Of a DNA stretch of 64,000 nt, positions 1 through 12,980 are shown in pieces (position 1 is the stretch's first letter; each line of letters opens with the position of its first letter). This DNA is from Strigops habroptila. Its lineage: Eukaryota > Chordata > Aves > Psittaciformes > Psittacidae. The stretch is from positions 52,848,744-52,912,743 of the forward strand of contig NC_044279.2 of the NCBI RefSeq assembly GCF_004027225.2, read 5' to 3'. A program made the translations under genes and the position numbers. A model generated the notes under the pieces. It did not search any database. It was not told where the DNA came from and saw only the letters and a list, made by a program, of their open reading frames with translations.

Positions 1-2199
1 TTTCCTCCCAGGCTTGCTGTGAACACCCAGCAGTAACAGTCCTTCTGAAATTCAGTCATCTCCTTTCCTGCCCCTTATTTATAGCTTGCTCGCAGCAGTT
101 AGCAGAGTCCCAGCATCCAGCACTGCGTTTCCACAGGCCCCTCTCCAGCACACTGGGAGAACTGCAGACTCTCCCAGAGCTCAGCTCAGTTTTGGTACCA
201 CAGGTCCCATTCTCCTGTTGAGTTTGTAGGTACACAGGTACCTGTTGAGCAACAGCAGATGCTGGAGTAAAAGAGGAAAAAAAAGCCAGACTTGTGCAGT
301 TCACTCACATTTTTTGGTTTTATCTTGCATGCAGCCTTATCGACAGTGGTTGTATGTTCCTCCAACTGTCCCTTTGGATTCCGTCTGGTAGGGCAGAGGA
401 TACAGTGGAATATTAAGCTGTGTCAGTGTGCAAAATGTTTCTCAGAGATATGGGTTTGAGCCTCCCCGATTCAGGCTAAGGTGTATCCCATGCTCTGATT
501 TCCCCCTTGACAGGAGCTAGGAAGGAGCAGTATTTTTAGCTTTTGTTTCTTCGTTTACTTATAGTAGTTCTTCATTTGTGGCAGTGAGCTTGGGCCTGTC
601 TTAGTCTGGGAATCTGCTTCAGTGACAGTTGTGGATGCAGTTATAATGGTGAACTCCTAGTGCTGTCTGTGAGAGCCATGACTTATCCCAGGCATTCAAG
701 GGACTGTAGACTTCATGTAGGCAAGATTTCTGGAAACTTTCCTGAAACTTGCTCCAGCATATGTCTAGGTATAGGTGGCCTGACAGAAAGGATTAGGAAA
801 ATGCAAAACTGGGAAGGTCCTTCAGATGATATGGCTAGAGATGCTTTCCTATGTGAAACTAGTTATAAACCCGTATTGCCAACATAATCTGAGTTAATAG
901 TGGTAGCTCTGAGACAGAAACTTTTATTGTCAAAGCGTATGTACACCCTGAGAAGAGCAGTCACAAACTGAAGTGGGCTTCCCCCATTTTGTTCTCATGT
1001 GCTTTCTCTTCTGGAAATTCCAACTAGTCTGCAGTGGCCTAGACACAACTCTCTGTTTGCTCTTAGAGAATAAAACCAGAAGCAAAATAATTCACTTAAA
1101 TCATATATCTTTATAATCCTTATTCAACCTCATCTTTTTATATTTTTTCACACAAAAAACAGCAAGGACTCTGTCCAAATGGATACCTACATATATGCCA
1201 TGGAGTGGTAGTTTTATGTCATGATGAACTATATGCCAGTTACTATGAAGATCTACACTGGCAGGATGGATTAAGAACGAATGGCCCATTTAGTGTGTTG
1301 TACAAATTTCTCCCAAAATAATAGCAGTGGTCTTGCCTGATGTGCAAATAGGGCCATTGTCCTAAATGGGTTGCTTGCTAAACCCTACTTCCTTACAGGT
1401 GCTGCCAGGAAAATTTAAACAACACATGGATGAGACTTCAGACCTACAGCCAGAGACAAAGGCTGCTGTTAGAGGCACGAGGGTAAGGGCTTGCCTGGAG
1501 AGTCCCTGCCTGTCAGCCACATAAGATGCAAAAGTATATTTTGTTTGCATACAGTCATTCAGCCTGATACTGCCCAACAATTCACTTGATTATAAGCTAC
1601 TGCCTGTTTTAAAATGCAAGAAAGTGGTTCTTTCTTTAAAGATGTGGGCCTGGAAGAGGCTGTTGGGTTTTCCCAGTTACAACCACAGCTGCAGCTCTTT
1701 CACTGCAGTCTGGACTGGTGTCAAGGAAAATGACTGCTTGTGCCAGGGCTTCAGAAAGGTATGGGCTTCACATATGTAGATGCTGGTTTCCTTGACCTTC
1801 CCTGATTTTGGTTGAATTGGAGCGAGGAACGGCCAATCCTCAATAGGAAAAGCAGGCAAAATAGCCTCAGATGTTACAAATATTGTCAACTGAGCAGAAG
1901 GCAAGACAAACTACTGTGAATGGCTCATAGCATTAGGTATAAACCAAAGAAAGAAGAAGAGAAAAAAAATCCACACAACGTAGATTCTGTACAGTATTTC
2001 ATATGATTAGAACACAACCTAAAACTTCACATTTATTTCCTTATATACTCTTTTAAAACACAGAAGGAAATAGCTTAAAGCTAAAGTCCCATTCAATTCA
2101 ACATCCTTTTTTTCGAGGTTAATAAAATATGGACTTTTTGCAAAAGCAAGAAGCTTCTTTGAATAAATTAAATATATAACTCCTTTTTTTGAAATTAAA

Positions 2200-2244
2200 T
2201 ATAGCTCCTTTTATTTTTTGGTTTAAAAAAAAAAAGGAGCTATA
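2200..2244. repeat. AT-rich inverted repeat with poly-T/poly-A loop
   Basis: Perfect 13-bp arms (TATAGCTCCTTTT at 2200-2212 and its reverse complement at 2232-2244) flank a T-rich then A-rich loop, so pairing extends further with one mismatch. A diverged direct copy of the left arm (TATAACTCCTTTT) lies at about 2175-2190. This could be a small MITE-like hairpin or a poly-A/poly-T insertion artefact. No target duplication was established. Confidence 0.6.
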
Positions 2245-5200
2245 ACTAAATGGGCTATGTTCTCTGAAGCAGTTACCCAACCCTTAAAGATACATAGTGT
2301 GGTCAAAACTTCTATGTTTTTAGGAAGATTTTCCTCAGCCAAAATTGCAAAACTTACATTTGGTACACCTAATGCAATAGAACATTATACTCCTTCCTGT
2401 TGATTATATGGCTTTTCAAGCCCTATTCCCACCTGATTAATATGTGGACATCTATACGGAAGTGTCCCTGCAGCAAGATAACATGAGCTTGAGAAACACT
2501 TCTTTCCAAAATGTAAAGCTTGTAGTGCAGGGAAAAGATGGTCTGTGACCAAGAACAGCAATGAGGGCATTCCTTGGTGCTTTACACTGAATGTTGGTGT
2601 ACATGTCTTTCACTGATTAAGACGATTGCAGTAATTTCTGGCCTGTTGTCCACACACGTCAGGAGGTCCATGGGTTACCTGAAGAGGATCCACAAAAGAT
2701 AACAAAGAAATACCAGGCAATATCTGTAAACCCCAACAGGTTAAAAAATGGTGCTAAATGTTATTAAGGTACCCCCAAAAGGACAGAAACACATCGTGGG
2801 GAAAAACAATTTGTATTGGGGAATGACCAGTCAGACACGGAGAAAGATAGGAAAGCTTTTAATGGGCTTTGCCTCTACTCTGTCATCAAAAGTATTAATT
2901 CCCAGTAAGCCAGAATACACAACATTGATCTTGCTATCAGAAATACCAGAAACAACTCTTGAAAAATCTTAATGAAAGCCAGTTATGCAAACATTTCCAA
3001 ACAGCTGTTCTTTTACACCAGTTGACACAGGAAATTTCTAGCTCAGTTACAATTTTAAGGAAATCTTTGGGCTTATGCTTTCTCCTCACTGAGATGCTCT
3101 GTGCAAGGGATACTCCAGTTATTGCTTGTTCCTGGCAGGTGCCTCTCACAGACTGAAATTCCCCGTTGCATCTCCCAGGGAGGCTTTAGGAGGCAGCTCT
3201 CAGTTCCCTGCAGCGCTCTCAATTTCTGTGTGTGTGATTCTGAACGCCGCAAGAAGAATAGCAAAAAGCTATTTTTTCCCCAAATCCTATGTTGATCTCC
3301 AATAAACTTGGCCTTCAAAGGTCTGAGAGAACAGCTGAGAACATTGCGGGCTGCAGCGCAGGGGAGCAGCAGCTTCCTGAGGATATTGCAAAGTCTGGTC
3401 CAGACAGTGAGGCTGCAGCTGCCTGACTGCAATCCAGTTCTTAAGAGCCCCATCTTGGTTATTGCCTCCCTTGAATAGGAGAGCAATTTGCTAACAGCTT
3501 TGCTCTTATGTGCTTTTTTCTTCCACAGCTCTGGCTACATGGCTGTAATTCATAGCCTGGACACTTCAAAGGTGTAATTGCCTCTCTTTACTCCTGCAGT
3601 ACTCTTGATCCGAGGTCTAAGAGTCAGATTCTCCCTGCAGACTGGCAGGATGGATGGCCTGTGAACTTGGCCACTTGGGATGGAGGAAGCTATTGGAGAT
3701 CAGCATTAGCAAACAGGCAAATGAGAATTTGCCAGTGTCGTGTCCAGCTGTCTTTCCTGCATGGTGGCAGCAGAGGGGCAGGGAGGGCAGCTGTGCAGAA
3801 GTTAACTGCTTGAATTAGACACAGCTAATTCCTTGTGCAAACCTGAATCAAAGTCCTAATGCTATGTCTTGGTGCAGTAAATGGTTTCCCAGCCCACTCC
3901 ATACACGTGTCTCTCTTTCACATACACATGCAGTAATTGCTAGATTGGAGTCTCTTACCAGCCTTACCCTTTACCTGGCCTCCACACACTGACGTTTCTT
4001 CTCCTTCCTTAGGAATAAGAAAAGGCCTGTACAGAGAAGATCAGTGACAGTGGCTATTTTCCCCTTTTGTCTTACCCCAGCACCATTTGAGAAGCCCAGG
4101 AGGCGGCTACTGGAACTCTTCCACTCCGTTTGCCAAGGCAAGAACTTAAGCAGAGCCTTTGTACTATTCTTATATATATGTGGGCTTTCATGGCAATAAC
4201 ATAAGTTAAGGGGGTGTGTGGCATTCAAAGCCCCCTGTAGAAAGGATGCTGACCACAATGAAATCAATTTGCTACAAGAACAACTAGGAAACTTCATTCC
4301 TCCTTTCTACTCTCTTCAGAGTCAGGTAGGCCAGTTATCCTATGGTTGTTTCTTTGGGCTTTCTGCGCGACTGTGAACTCCAGAAATAAATCACTGTAAG
4401 GGAAAGGTGGAATATGTATAAAGTCGCACCACTGCAGGCAATCTTATTGTAGTCCAGAGCTGCTCAAACACTGAACTGTAGTTAGGACCTCAGCATGGAG
4501 AGCAAAAATGAAAGCAGAAGCATGCTACTTCCAAGGGGCTTGCCAAATAATCTTCTGGTTCAACCTGAAAGGGAGGATCCTGCTGCGTAGGAGCTGGATA
4601 CAGAAAGCACTGCACATGCCTGTGTGCACGTTTTCACCCTTGCAGGCAGCTGCAGCACCTTGGTGTGTGCAGTGCAGGTGGGAGGATGACATTCTGAAGC
4701 CTTCCCCTGTGTTCCAAGCAGCAGCGCTGCCTCTGCCCCAACCCCATCCTGCCCATCCTTCCTCACTGGGAAACCACTGAGCTAGGAAGCTACTTCTTCC
4801 TAGCTGAGATCCTCCTACGATAATGTCCGTGTGTTGTTACTTGTGGTATAGGTCAGTAGTAATGACTCAGACCAACCCTTCACTTTCCTTCCTCTTGTTG
4901 GCTAGACGCAAAATCCAGCCCACAAACAAATTAATCTGTCCCATGCACCAATAAAGATGATTCCCTGTTAATTAACAAATTGCACACAAAAGTCCCTGGC
5001 TTGTATTAAGAGACTCTTGAATGCCTGTGAAATCAAGCACTTAAAAGTTCAGAAACTCTGAATTCTCCCTGCAACCTTGATGTAGGATTTGTGGGTTTTG
5101 TTTTGGCTATTTTGGTGGATATAATTACATATAATAGTGTAACTTTTAATGAGATAAACGTAGTAATTTTTCATCAGCTTATTTTTTGTAGGGGAGGAAA

Positions 5201-6984
5201 AACAAAACTGAAATGTGCCTTGCCCCACCTTCAGTGTCTTTGCTTGAGAGGAGTCCTTGGGGTGCCTCTATATGTAATAACATAGTGCCCCCTGTTGGGA
5301 AGCTGTTCCTGACTATCTCCTGGCTGTGTCCAGGTGAGATGACATTAACACAAATACTACACCATTACACACGCTCCTGTACATCGGTGAAGTCTGTACA
5401 GCATCAGACCAGCAGGTTTAAAAACACACTTACCTTTTCCTCCCTCAGATATTTTCTGTTGGGCTTGGACAAGCAGTTGCACTAGGTTACTGTTAAGGCT
5501 TTCTGTGAGAGTATTCAAGAAAGATCTACTGGTTAATTATAGTTTCAGCTTTTTAAAAGCAAAATCTCTGTGATTTTAGCCACAGGAGATGAGAGCCCGT
5601 CGTTCAGCTCAAGGCACACAAGTCAAACTGGCTCACATCAGCAGGGAGGTGTGTGGGGCTGCAGACTGGCTGCTTACTCTGGGTCTTTGGTGGTGGAGAG
5701 CAGCCTGAGCCCAGAGAAACAGTGCCCTGTCTTTGCCTGAGCAGAGAGGGCTTGTCAGGCGCAGGAAGAAAATCCTACTGCCTGGGATACCCTCTCCTGT
5801 AGTGCAACAATTATTTCTCCCATTCCTGACAGCAACAGGAGAAACCTCTCTTCTCTGGGCTTTGCCTATCCCTCTTCCTCCTCTACACTGCAGAAGCAGG
5901 GCCAAGGTTGGCCCTTTATCTCCCACCCATCCTGCCACCTGCATCATCCAGTCCTAACCATACCCTCACCCTACTCCAACAATTGCAGTGAGATTAATGC
6001 TATGGTTCTCCAAAACACCTGCATGGTGTTGGCCCAGGATAACATACCTTGTCAGGGTCTACCTGGAGAGCACTGCCCTGGTCACTGACATCTTCTGTGG
6101 GACCAAACCCTTACTGTAACCCAACTCTCACTGAGTTTCTGATCTTTAATATCAGTGACCTTGCTAGGTCTTGAAAATACATGTTCTTTTCTGGCTCATG
6201 GTAACACAAGACCAAAACCCAGCTTTCGATGGTGGCTTTCCTGAAGGCCCTAAACTTAACATGAATCCTGTAATAGCCCACAAATTTAGTAATAGAGAAT
6301 GAGGTTACTGAAATCACCTCCTCAATGGTGAGCTGGTATAAAACCCATTTTGTACCAGGAGAGGATTCCCCATGCCCCTCACTCACCTCAGTCATGGAAA
6401 ATGAAACCTTTCCCATATGACGGGTTGTAAATATGGATGTGAGTTTGCAAGAGAAATATGACAGTCCACATAGGCGTGAGGAAGAGTTGTTTGTCTGGAG
6501 CTACGATGCTGTTGTTGGAAGGGCAGACTGAAGAAGGATTGTTTTCTATGAGCAAAGGCACATTTTTCATGAAGTAAGCTTTTGTCCTTAACACACAAAA
6601 GAGCCTTTTTTGTGATTCGCACTGTGTGGTATTTTTAGTTTTCTTTGCATTTAATTAAGAATGGCACAAGAATAATACTGAAAGTAAACCATAAAAGTAG
6701 AGTGACCCTATAAAAAGAGTGGGTTTTCTACCTTAGGAAAAACCCTTGCTACATTATTTTAGAGACTTAGATTGTAAACTGGCTGAAGTAGGGACCATAC
6801 CTTTGTCCTGTATTAGCCATGCATTTGTCACAGTCAGAGTCTCTTCTGTCTCTTCTGAAATTTTCACATCTGCTGGTGAATTGCAGTCCCCAAAGTATCT
6901 AAGAGAATAAAGAAACAAAGACCAAAGACAAGTTGATTAAGGGTTAGCTTGTCAGAACTGTAGGTGGATATGAAATCTAGATAT

Positions 6985-7012
6985 TCAACTTCTGTCAAAA
7001 GACAGAAGTTGA
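6985..7012. repeat. Perfect hairpin, 12-bp arms, AAAA loop
   Basis: TCAACTTCTGTC (6985-6996) is followed by AAAA and then its exact reverse complement (7001-7012). No gene or terminator context is visible; its role is unknown. Confidence 0.75.
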
Positions 7013-7381
7013 GGGAAACAAATCCTTATAAGGTCTTACGTAGCCCAGGATCTGAAGTACTTACAGGGTACAGCTAACAGTGACTAATGAAGTGCAAATA
7101 ATGATTCATAATAACTCCAGAATATGTTGTACTATGCTTTTTCAGAACAGAACAACCGTAAAGTTACCTTCTCTCTTGTTTTGGGCAGGTGCTTTCTTTG
7201 CTTACCCAGCACCCAGATAGCTTTCTTAACACCCCAGAGATGCCATTTGCTGTCCCGCTGATTCCACTCAATCTGCTCCTTTTTTTCTCTCTTCTCTTTC
7301 TCTCTCACCACTTCAGGGTTCCTTCCCTGGACCTCCTCCTCCCTTATTAGTGATTCTCACAAAACCTTGAGATAAAAAACA

Positions 7382-7887
7382 TCACCTCCCAAGGCCCATC
7401 TTCTTAATAGCATGCTCACATCCAGCCACTGTTACTCCACTGCACTGGAGCACTGTCAGATTGTTCTCTGTAGTGTCTGGGGTTGTGCCACATATTCCCT
7501 CCAAGACTCCCAACAGTAGCTTAGGTATCTTCACCTTTATCCCATCTCTGGTGCAGGAGTGAATGCCTGCCTTGCAGGACTCACAGCACTCAGGTGTTGA
7601 TTTCTTGCTGAGGTGGGTTCATTGATGCTGAGTAAGGGATGAATCCTGGCTCTGGCTCTTCCCACAAGGAGTACACAGATTAGGCTATCAGGCTTCCCTC
7701 CGGTGTGAACCAGCTGATGCTGTCAGGTCAGAAGTCCCATCAAACCCCTTCCACAGTCACAGCACCTAAGGGGTTTCTCTCCCATTTGGGCCCTCTGTTG
7801 GTGAACGTAAAGGTCAAAGTGTGTTCATTTTCATACGAATTTCTAGATGATAGGTCTCCTTATTTTCAGCTGGGGCAACACCATCAG
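7382..7887 (-). pseudogene. Decayed C2H2 zinc-finger exon
   Basis: Read on the minus strand, this contains recognisable pieces of a zinc-finger exon. After an acceptor-like CTCTATTCCAG (exon base 1 at 7887) comes a short open piece. Next is a linker-like stretch HQQRAQMGEKP starting at 7803, then a finger beginning LRCCDCGRG, a shifted QHQLVHTGGKP, and a second finger CTPCGKS...SSLTQHQ followed by TGA where Arg is expected, then TH. After that the frame is open to a TGA at 7382-7384, giving a roughly 70-residue non-finger tail. At least two frameshifts and several in-frame stops interrupt it, so it cannot make the full protein. Finger two also has Gln at the usual Phe. It could be a dead local duplicate of a zinc-finger gene or a decayed single-copy gene. 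It is too diverged to tie to either intact neighbour. Confidence 0.75.
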
Positions 7888-8486
7888 CTGGAATAGAGGG
7901 GTTAAAAACTCATCAGATATGATTATTCCCCCAAACACTGCATGAAGAACAGCATTTGTGAGAATGAAAGCCAAGAACCAATTCATGTAGCATTATGCTT
8001 GAGCTCACAAGATATGTGGATATCAAAGCACTGGTGAGCCAAGTGTCTCGCCAGATCACCCAGATCTCTGTGAGCCAGATTCACTAAGCTCTACCAAGCC
8101 TATTTAGCCATTCCCATGCCACTGCAGCTTATTTCCCAGCAGAGGAAATGGTTTGGCAGTTTACATTATCTGCATGGGACGGACTGAGGATCACCTCCTC
8201 GTATTGTCCAGGGAGTGCCAGCAAGCTGCCCAGTCAGCACAAAGCCCTAACCAGATGTGCCATTAGCATTAGCTGGTTGGCTGGCCAAGCTTTTCAGAGT
8301 TACTGGTAGTGGGATCATTTGGTGGTGAAAGGCCAGACTGAACTCAGTATCTGATTAGATGGTTAGCATTAGACACTCATGCAGCATCTCAAGAAAACCC
8401 CCCTATAATTCTGTGTCCTTTAAGTAATGGAGTTAAGATGTCCCAATGGATTAATATCCTGATGGACTGGGAATGGCTGCATGCCT

Positions 8487-8516
8487 CAGAATACTCTCTA
8501 CGTTGGGAGTATTCTG
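8487..8516. repeat. Inverted repeat, 10-bp arms
   Basis: CAGAATACTC (8487-8496) pairs exactly with GAGTATTCTG (8507-8516) across a 10-base loop. No associated gene. Confidence 0.65.
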
Positions 8517-9550
8517 CACCATCATGGGTTCCAAAAGAACTACGCAATCTGGTTTATCCCAGTGCCTGAGGTATCCTATGGCCCCATAACCTCAGATGGT
8601 GGAGACATGACTGTATAAACTTGCTGTGACATTGGCCCAGCTCGCAAGCATGTCAGGAGGAATAGAAGTGCCCCAAAGAACACAGAAGTAGCCAGTGCTT
8701 CTCTGCAGGACACAGCCGTGCAAGTTGCTATGTGGGAGCAGGAGGTTAAGAGAGGAGAAGGGTTGATAGCACAAAAGAGATGTGATGAGGTAACTTGTAT
8801 GACAGAAATAGTGCTAAAAGACCTTGCTGGCATTTACCTGCCCCAGAGCTGCAAGGCAATTTCTTTGAGAGGAAAGATCAAAGTTTGCTATCCAAATGTT
8901 ATTTTCAATTTAAATGCTTGTATTTGTAGTTGTAAACTTAGGATTTGTAAATTCAAATGCTGAACTTTTTATCTATCACCCATACATTTAATGACCCAAA
9001 TGATATGTATGGATGGACTCCTACTTTCCAAAGGCTGAGGAATAGCACGGTAGTCCATCCTTTACTGAGAGAGCACAGTGACGTCTGGTTAACTTCTTAC
9101 AGCTTCTGGTGAAGTGGGTTTCACAACCTCCCTAGCTAATAATGTATTGCAGCTCTGCCTTACTCAGAGACAGCTTTTGCAACATCCAGCCATTCTCTTT
9201 TTTCCTTTCTTCTTTTTCTTTCCTGAAAATTAAACCGATTAGATCTTATCTTTGTCCTTTCAGCAACGCAGTCGCTGCCTCTCTTCACAACAACCTTTCA
9301 TGCACTGCAACTGCGTTATCATGTCCTGCCCTCCTTCCAGCTGTCTCCTCTAGACTCAACAAACCCAGTTCCCTCGCTTCTTCCCAGAGACTGTTTTCCA
9401 AACCTTTTATCTCTGCAGAGGTGCTCACTGCCTGGGCCAGCCGGGCTGCTTGCTGGTGCCCTGCATGGTTTCAGTGGTGGCTTCCTGCTTCTCTCCACGC
9501 TGTAGCCCCCCATCTGGGCACCCTGTTCTGCAGTGCGGGCTGAGCTGTCT

Positions 9551-9581
9551 GGGATGGGATGAGATGGGATGGGATGGGATG
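9551..9581 (+). repeat. (GGGAT)n microsatellite
   Basis: About six tandem GGGAT units, one changed to GAGAT. A short pentanucleotide array in GC-richer sequence. Confidence 0.85.
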
Positions 9582-9789
9582 CCTGCTGGGGCCAGGCGAG
9601 GGTGCTGCGTGGGTGCTGGGGCCCTGCCACGCCAGGTGCTGGGAGCCCCTGGGCCCTGCCGAGCACAGGAACCGGCATGTGCACTTCACTCCTCTTACCT
9701 GCCAGGAAGCGGCCTCCTTGCCTTATGGGGCTTGTCCTGGATTCCCAGGTTCAGGAAAGTCACCAGCTCCCTCCTCAGCTACTCTCAGA

Positions 9790-10200
9790 TCATAGGAGCA
9801 CAGAATTGTTTGGGTTGGAAGAGACCTTAAAGCTCATCCAGTTCCACCTCCTGCCACACCTTCCACTAGACCAGGTTGCTCCAAGCCCCATCCAACCTGG
9901 CCTTGAACACTGCCAGGGATGGGGCAGCCACAGCTTCTCTGGGCAACCTGTGCCAGGGCCTCATCACCCTCACAGGGAAGAACTTCTTCCTGATGTCTAA
10001 TCTAAATCTCCCCTCTGTCAGTTTAAAGCCATTCCCCCTTGTCCTGTCACTACTTGCCCTTGTAAAAAGTGTCTCTCCATCTTTCTTATATGCCCCCTCT
10101 ATATATTGAAAGGCTACAATAAGGTCCTCCCAGAGCCTTTTCTTTTCTAGGCTGAATAACCTCAACTCTCTCAGCCTGTATTCATAGGAGAAGTTAATTA
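9790..10200 (-). mobile_element. CR1 LINE, 5'-truncated 3' end
   Basis: On the minus strand this carries the end of CR1 ORF2. Conceptual translation shows YRLRELRLFSLEKKRLWEDL, then AFQYIEGAYKKDG and the conserved C-terminal GNGFKLTEGRFRLDIRKKFF...SLAVFKARLDGAWSNLV. It is followed by the short CR1 3' UTR ending near 9790 (complement of ATCATAGGAGCACAGAATTG). The 5' side is truncated around 10200. The conserved 3' half is nearly identical to the plus-strand copy at 18.8 kb apart from a small deletion, so both belong to one fairly young subfamily. Dead as a gene; no reverse-transcriptase catalytic core remains. Confidence 0.9.
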
Positions 10201-11462
10201 CATTTCTGATTAATTTCTGGTAATTTGAAAATTCTCTTAGGAGCAGGGTTCCCCATGTTCTGTGGGATGTAAGCATTCCAGGAACTCCTAGAGAGGACAG
10301 GCTACCAAAAACCAATCCTCTCTATCATCTTAAGAGCACCAGCTTCCAGGCTCATTTGGAGTTATACAGCCCCACAATTAGCTCTTGACAATCCTTATAT
10401 CAGCTACTTCAGTAGACAGCAGCGGAAATCCTGGTCATGTGCAGCATTACAGAACCAAATCCTTACAGTCTAAAGACCCCAAATAGCATATGGTTAGCTC
10501 TTTATTACCAATATTCCCATTAATACTTTATTAGAGAAGTGGCACATTCTGCTGTTGGTTATTTCAGCCTGAAGAAAAGGTTATTAGCACTCGCTCTTCC
10601 CAGCAGCTCTGTCCCCCCCAGTAATCTTTATGTCCTTCCCACATTCCTAACAGATTCAGGGTCCCTAAACCAAATATTTTGACCTGCTGCCTGGACAAGA
10701 TATGACATAAACTGCCAAACAACATGGATAAAGGCCCATGGGCGTACCAGTGAGAGCTCTCTGTTGTACCCAGCAGCATATATCTGGCTATAGGAACATG
10801 CTCATTTTTGATTCCTCTACATGCATGTTAACTTTGATTGAAACGAGCCACTTCATTCCTAAGTGACTGATGGGGGACTGACAGTGCGATAAAAAAGCCT
10901 TATTTCCTCAAGAAACTACAGAAAAAAAAAACCTCCATGAGCCTGTCAAAAGTGTATCATAAAATTGATCCCCAAATCTGAAAATACATATTATTAAGAA
11001 AGATCAGATAGCGCTTTTGAACTGCCTTCTGATTTTGAAACTTCTGTCTCATTCTGAATATATCTAAGTGGAAAGCAAATTTAGTATGAGCAGACTGACC
11101 CTGTGTTCACAGGAAGAGCGGGTAGGAAAACACTTTTCCTTCTTTTTTCCCACTTTATCTAAAACCTCTTGAGCAGAGGGGTGGACAGAAGAGCTCTGCC
11201 TGCTTGCTGCAGCAGCTCTCATTGAATGCTTCTCTTGAGAACGCTGGAAAAGGGCAGGCAAGCAACCAAAGGCTCCGGGCAGAGCTTTTGCTCCCTTTCT
11301 GTCAGGAGCCTGCTTCCTTGGGGTAATTCCTGCAGAAACTGGGGTGCATTTGAGGCAGGCACTCTGGGTGAAGACTGAGGCTGGTGTTTGTCTGCCTGCA
11401 TCTCAATAGCTGCAATACGGGTGTCTCCACCTGAAGGTGTTCAAAAAAAATGTCGGCAAGGC

Positions 11463-11563
11463 CCTTAGTGACATGGTTTAGTGGTGGACTTGGCAGTGCT
11501 GGGGAATGGTTGGACTCGATGATCTTAAAGGTCTTTTCCAACCTTGATGATTCTATGATTCTA
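11463..11563 (+). mobile_element. CR1 3'-end fragment
   Basis: Matches the typical CR1 3' UTR: ATGGTTTAGTGGTGGACTTG, then a TTGGACTCGATGATCTTAAA stretch, ending in CAACCTTGATGATTCTATGA and ATTCTA. About 100 bases, heavily 5'-truncated, plus orientation. Confidence 0.9.
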
Positions 11564-12155
11564 CAGTTCAGGCTCCCTTCACAGTCATTGGAGAGAAATG
11601 AGCACTGTTATGCAGTGATTCATCTGACCTATTTTAGATGTTCACCTTAGGAGTAGGTGAATCATGCCCTAGAAATGCTTCTTGAATATTTGAATAAGGG
11701 GCTTTTCTGATTTTGTTCAGTGACTTATTCTCAGTTTGTTACATGCAAGATTTCTTGCTTTTAAGTAATATTCTTTAATTCTTTTCATTTTTAGTACAGA
11801 GTTAATTTTTACTCAAGATGAGGATGTGCTAAAAGACATCTTTCTCTGAGAGCTGGGGTTTCAAAAAATCAGCAGTTTCACTCCTGTGATTTTGTAGCTC
11901 GTCTTCTGGAAAGGGTGTGTGAAATAGAAATGATAAAGTATTAAGACTAAAGAAGACAGAAGCCCAGAGGGGAAAAAGATGAGCAAGTCAGAATCTGAAA
12001 GAACACAGTCAGGAAACACAGATGATGTGGTTTCTGTAAAAAGCTTGTTTGTTCAGTTAGAGGGGAAGGGAATTTGTGTATGCATAGCTGCAGTTTAATT
12101 AAGTGTAGGAATCACTGTGTATATATAAAAAGGCAGATTTATTTTTTGGATAGAC

Positions 12156-12176
12156 TATCCAATATTATATTGGATA
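12156..12176. repeat. AT-rich palindrome
   Basis: TATCCAATAT, one spacer T, then the exact reverse complement ATATTGGATA. It lies in a TA-rich stretch at about 12120-12200. Confidence 0.7.
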
Positions 12177-12945
12177 TTATATAATATAGAGATATACTAT
12201 TACAGATTTTATGTGTGTCTCTGTGTATATATTGTTGTAGACTCCAAATCTCTGTGCATAAGGTGTCAGAGGAGCTTGACAGAGAAGGGTCCGTGTATGG
12301 AAAGTGGAAAGTGATGGAATATGTGATTTTTTCATTACATCAAACGATCCAGCTAGGTCTTCAGATTTTAAAGTTGCATTTCCAACCCTCCAGTAAAGCT
12401 AAGAAACACTTGAAGATGGGACCTAGCTTCAGAAACAGTCACCTAATGTAAAGATATCTGTCTGCAGAAGTTAACAGTGGCTCTTTTCAGTTGTCTGAAT
12501 TTTCCCTCTAGATCCCTTCTGCACCAGGGCAGCATGTGCAACAGGACATCAGCAGCTGCTGTATTTTGAAATCAGTATGTAGGGATGCTGTGCTATTGCT
12601 CCAGCCCCTCTGAAGGTGTCAAGAGTTTGGTGTTGCTTTCTCTTATCTTCTTGCTTTTTCTTGCTTCTGGCTTATTCAATCAGCATAGGATCGATCAAGG
12701 AGCAATGTGGGAAGTGGTTTAACTCAGGTGGGACACAGACGTGAGCTCTAATTCGTGTTCCTATATAAACATGGTTGTCTCCTAGCCACAGGCCAGGATT
12801 AGAGGTGCTACATCACAGACCCTTTATTCTCTCTATTGTATTTGCTTTGCCTCCCCTTGATCCGTTATCAAGAGCTACCAATAAGCTGCATTAATTGTTC
12901 TTTCTTATATGTGTTTGTATGAAAGCTGTGTTTTAAAATATGTCA

Positions 12946-12980
12946 CATAAAATGTGGTTGTATAAAATGTGTTTGTAAAC
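12946..12980 (+). repeat. Short imperfect tandem repeat
   Basis: Two adjacent copies of a roughly 16-base unit resembling ATAAAATGTGGTTGT and ATAAAATGTGTTTGT. Simple local duplication with no known function. Confidence 0.5.

Larger units (their letters stand above)
1..7381. other. Intergenic stretch, no supported gene
   Basis: No exon with convincing protein similarity, splice sites or coding character was seen on either strand. Open frames here are short, or are long but composition-neutral, such as a 137-residue minus-strand frame at 3073-3486 and a 101-residue one at 6111-6416. Two hairpins (2200-2244 and 6985-7012) are listed separately. The sequence is moderately AT-rich with no CpG island. 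Confidence 0.6.
7888..9789. other. Intergenic stretch between zinc-finger pseudogene and CR1
   Basis: No supported gene. It includes an inverted repeat at 8487-8516, a pyrimidine-rich tract near 9197-9225, and a GC-richer segment near 9400-9700 with few CpGs. That segment contains a GGGAT pentanucleotide array. Confidence 0.55.

Noticed and set aside
9866-10315. A 149-residue protein-like frame
   Set aside because: It is the C-terminal end of CR1 ORF2 in a 5'-truncated repeat, not a host gene.
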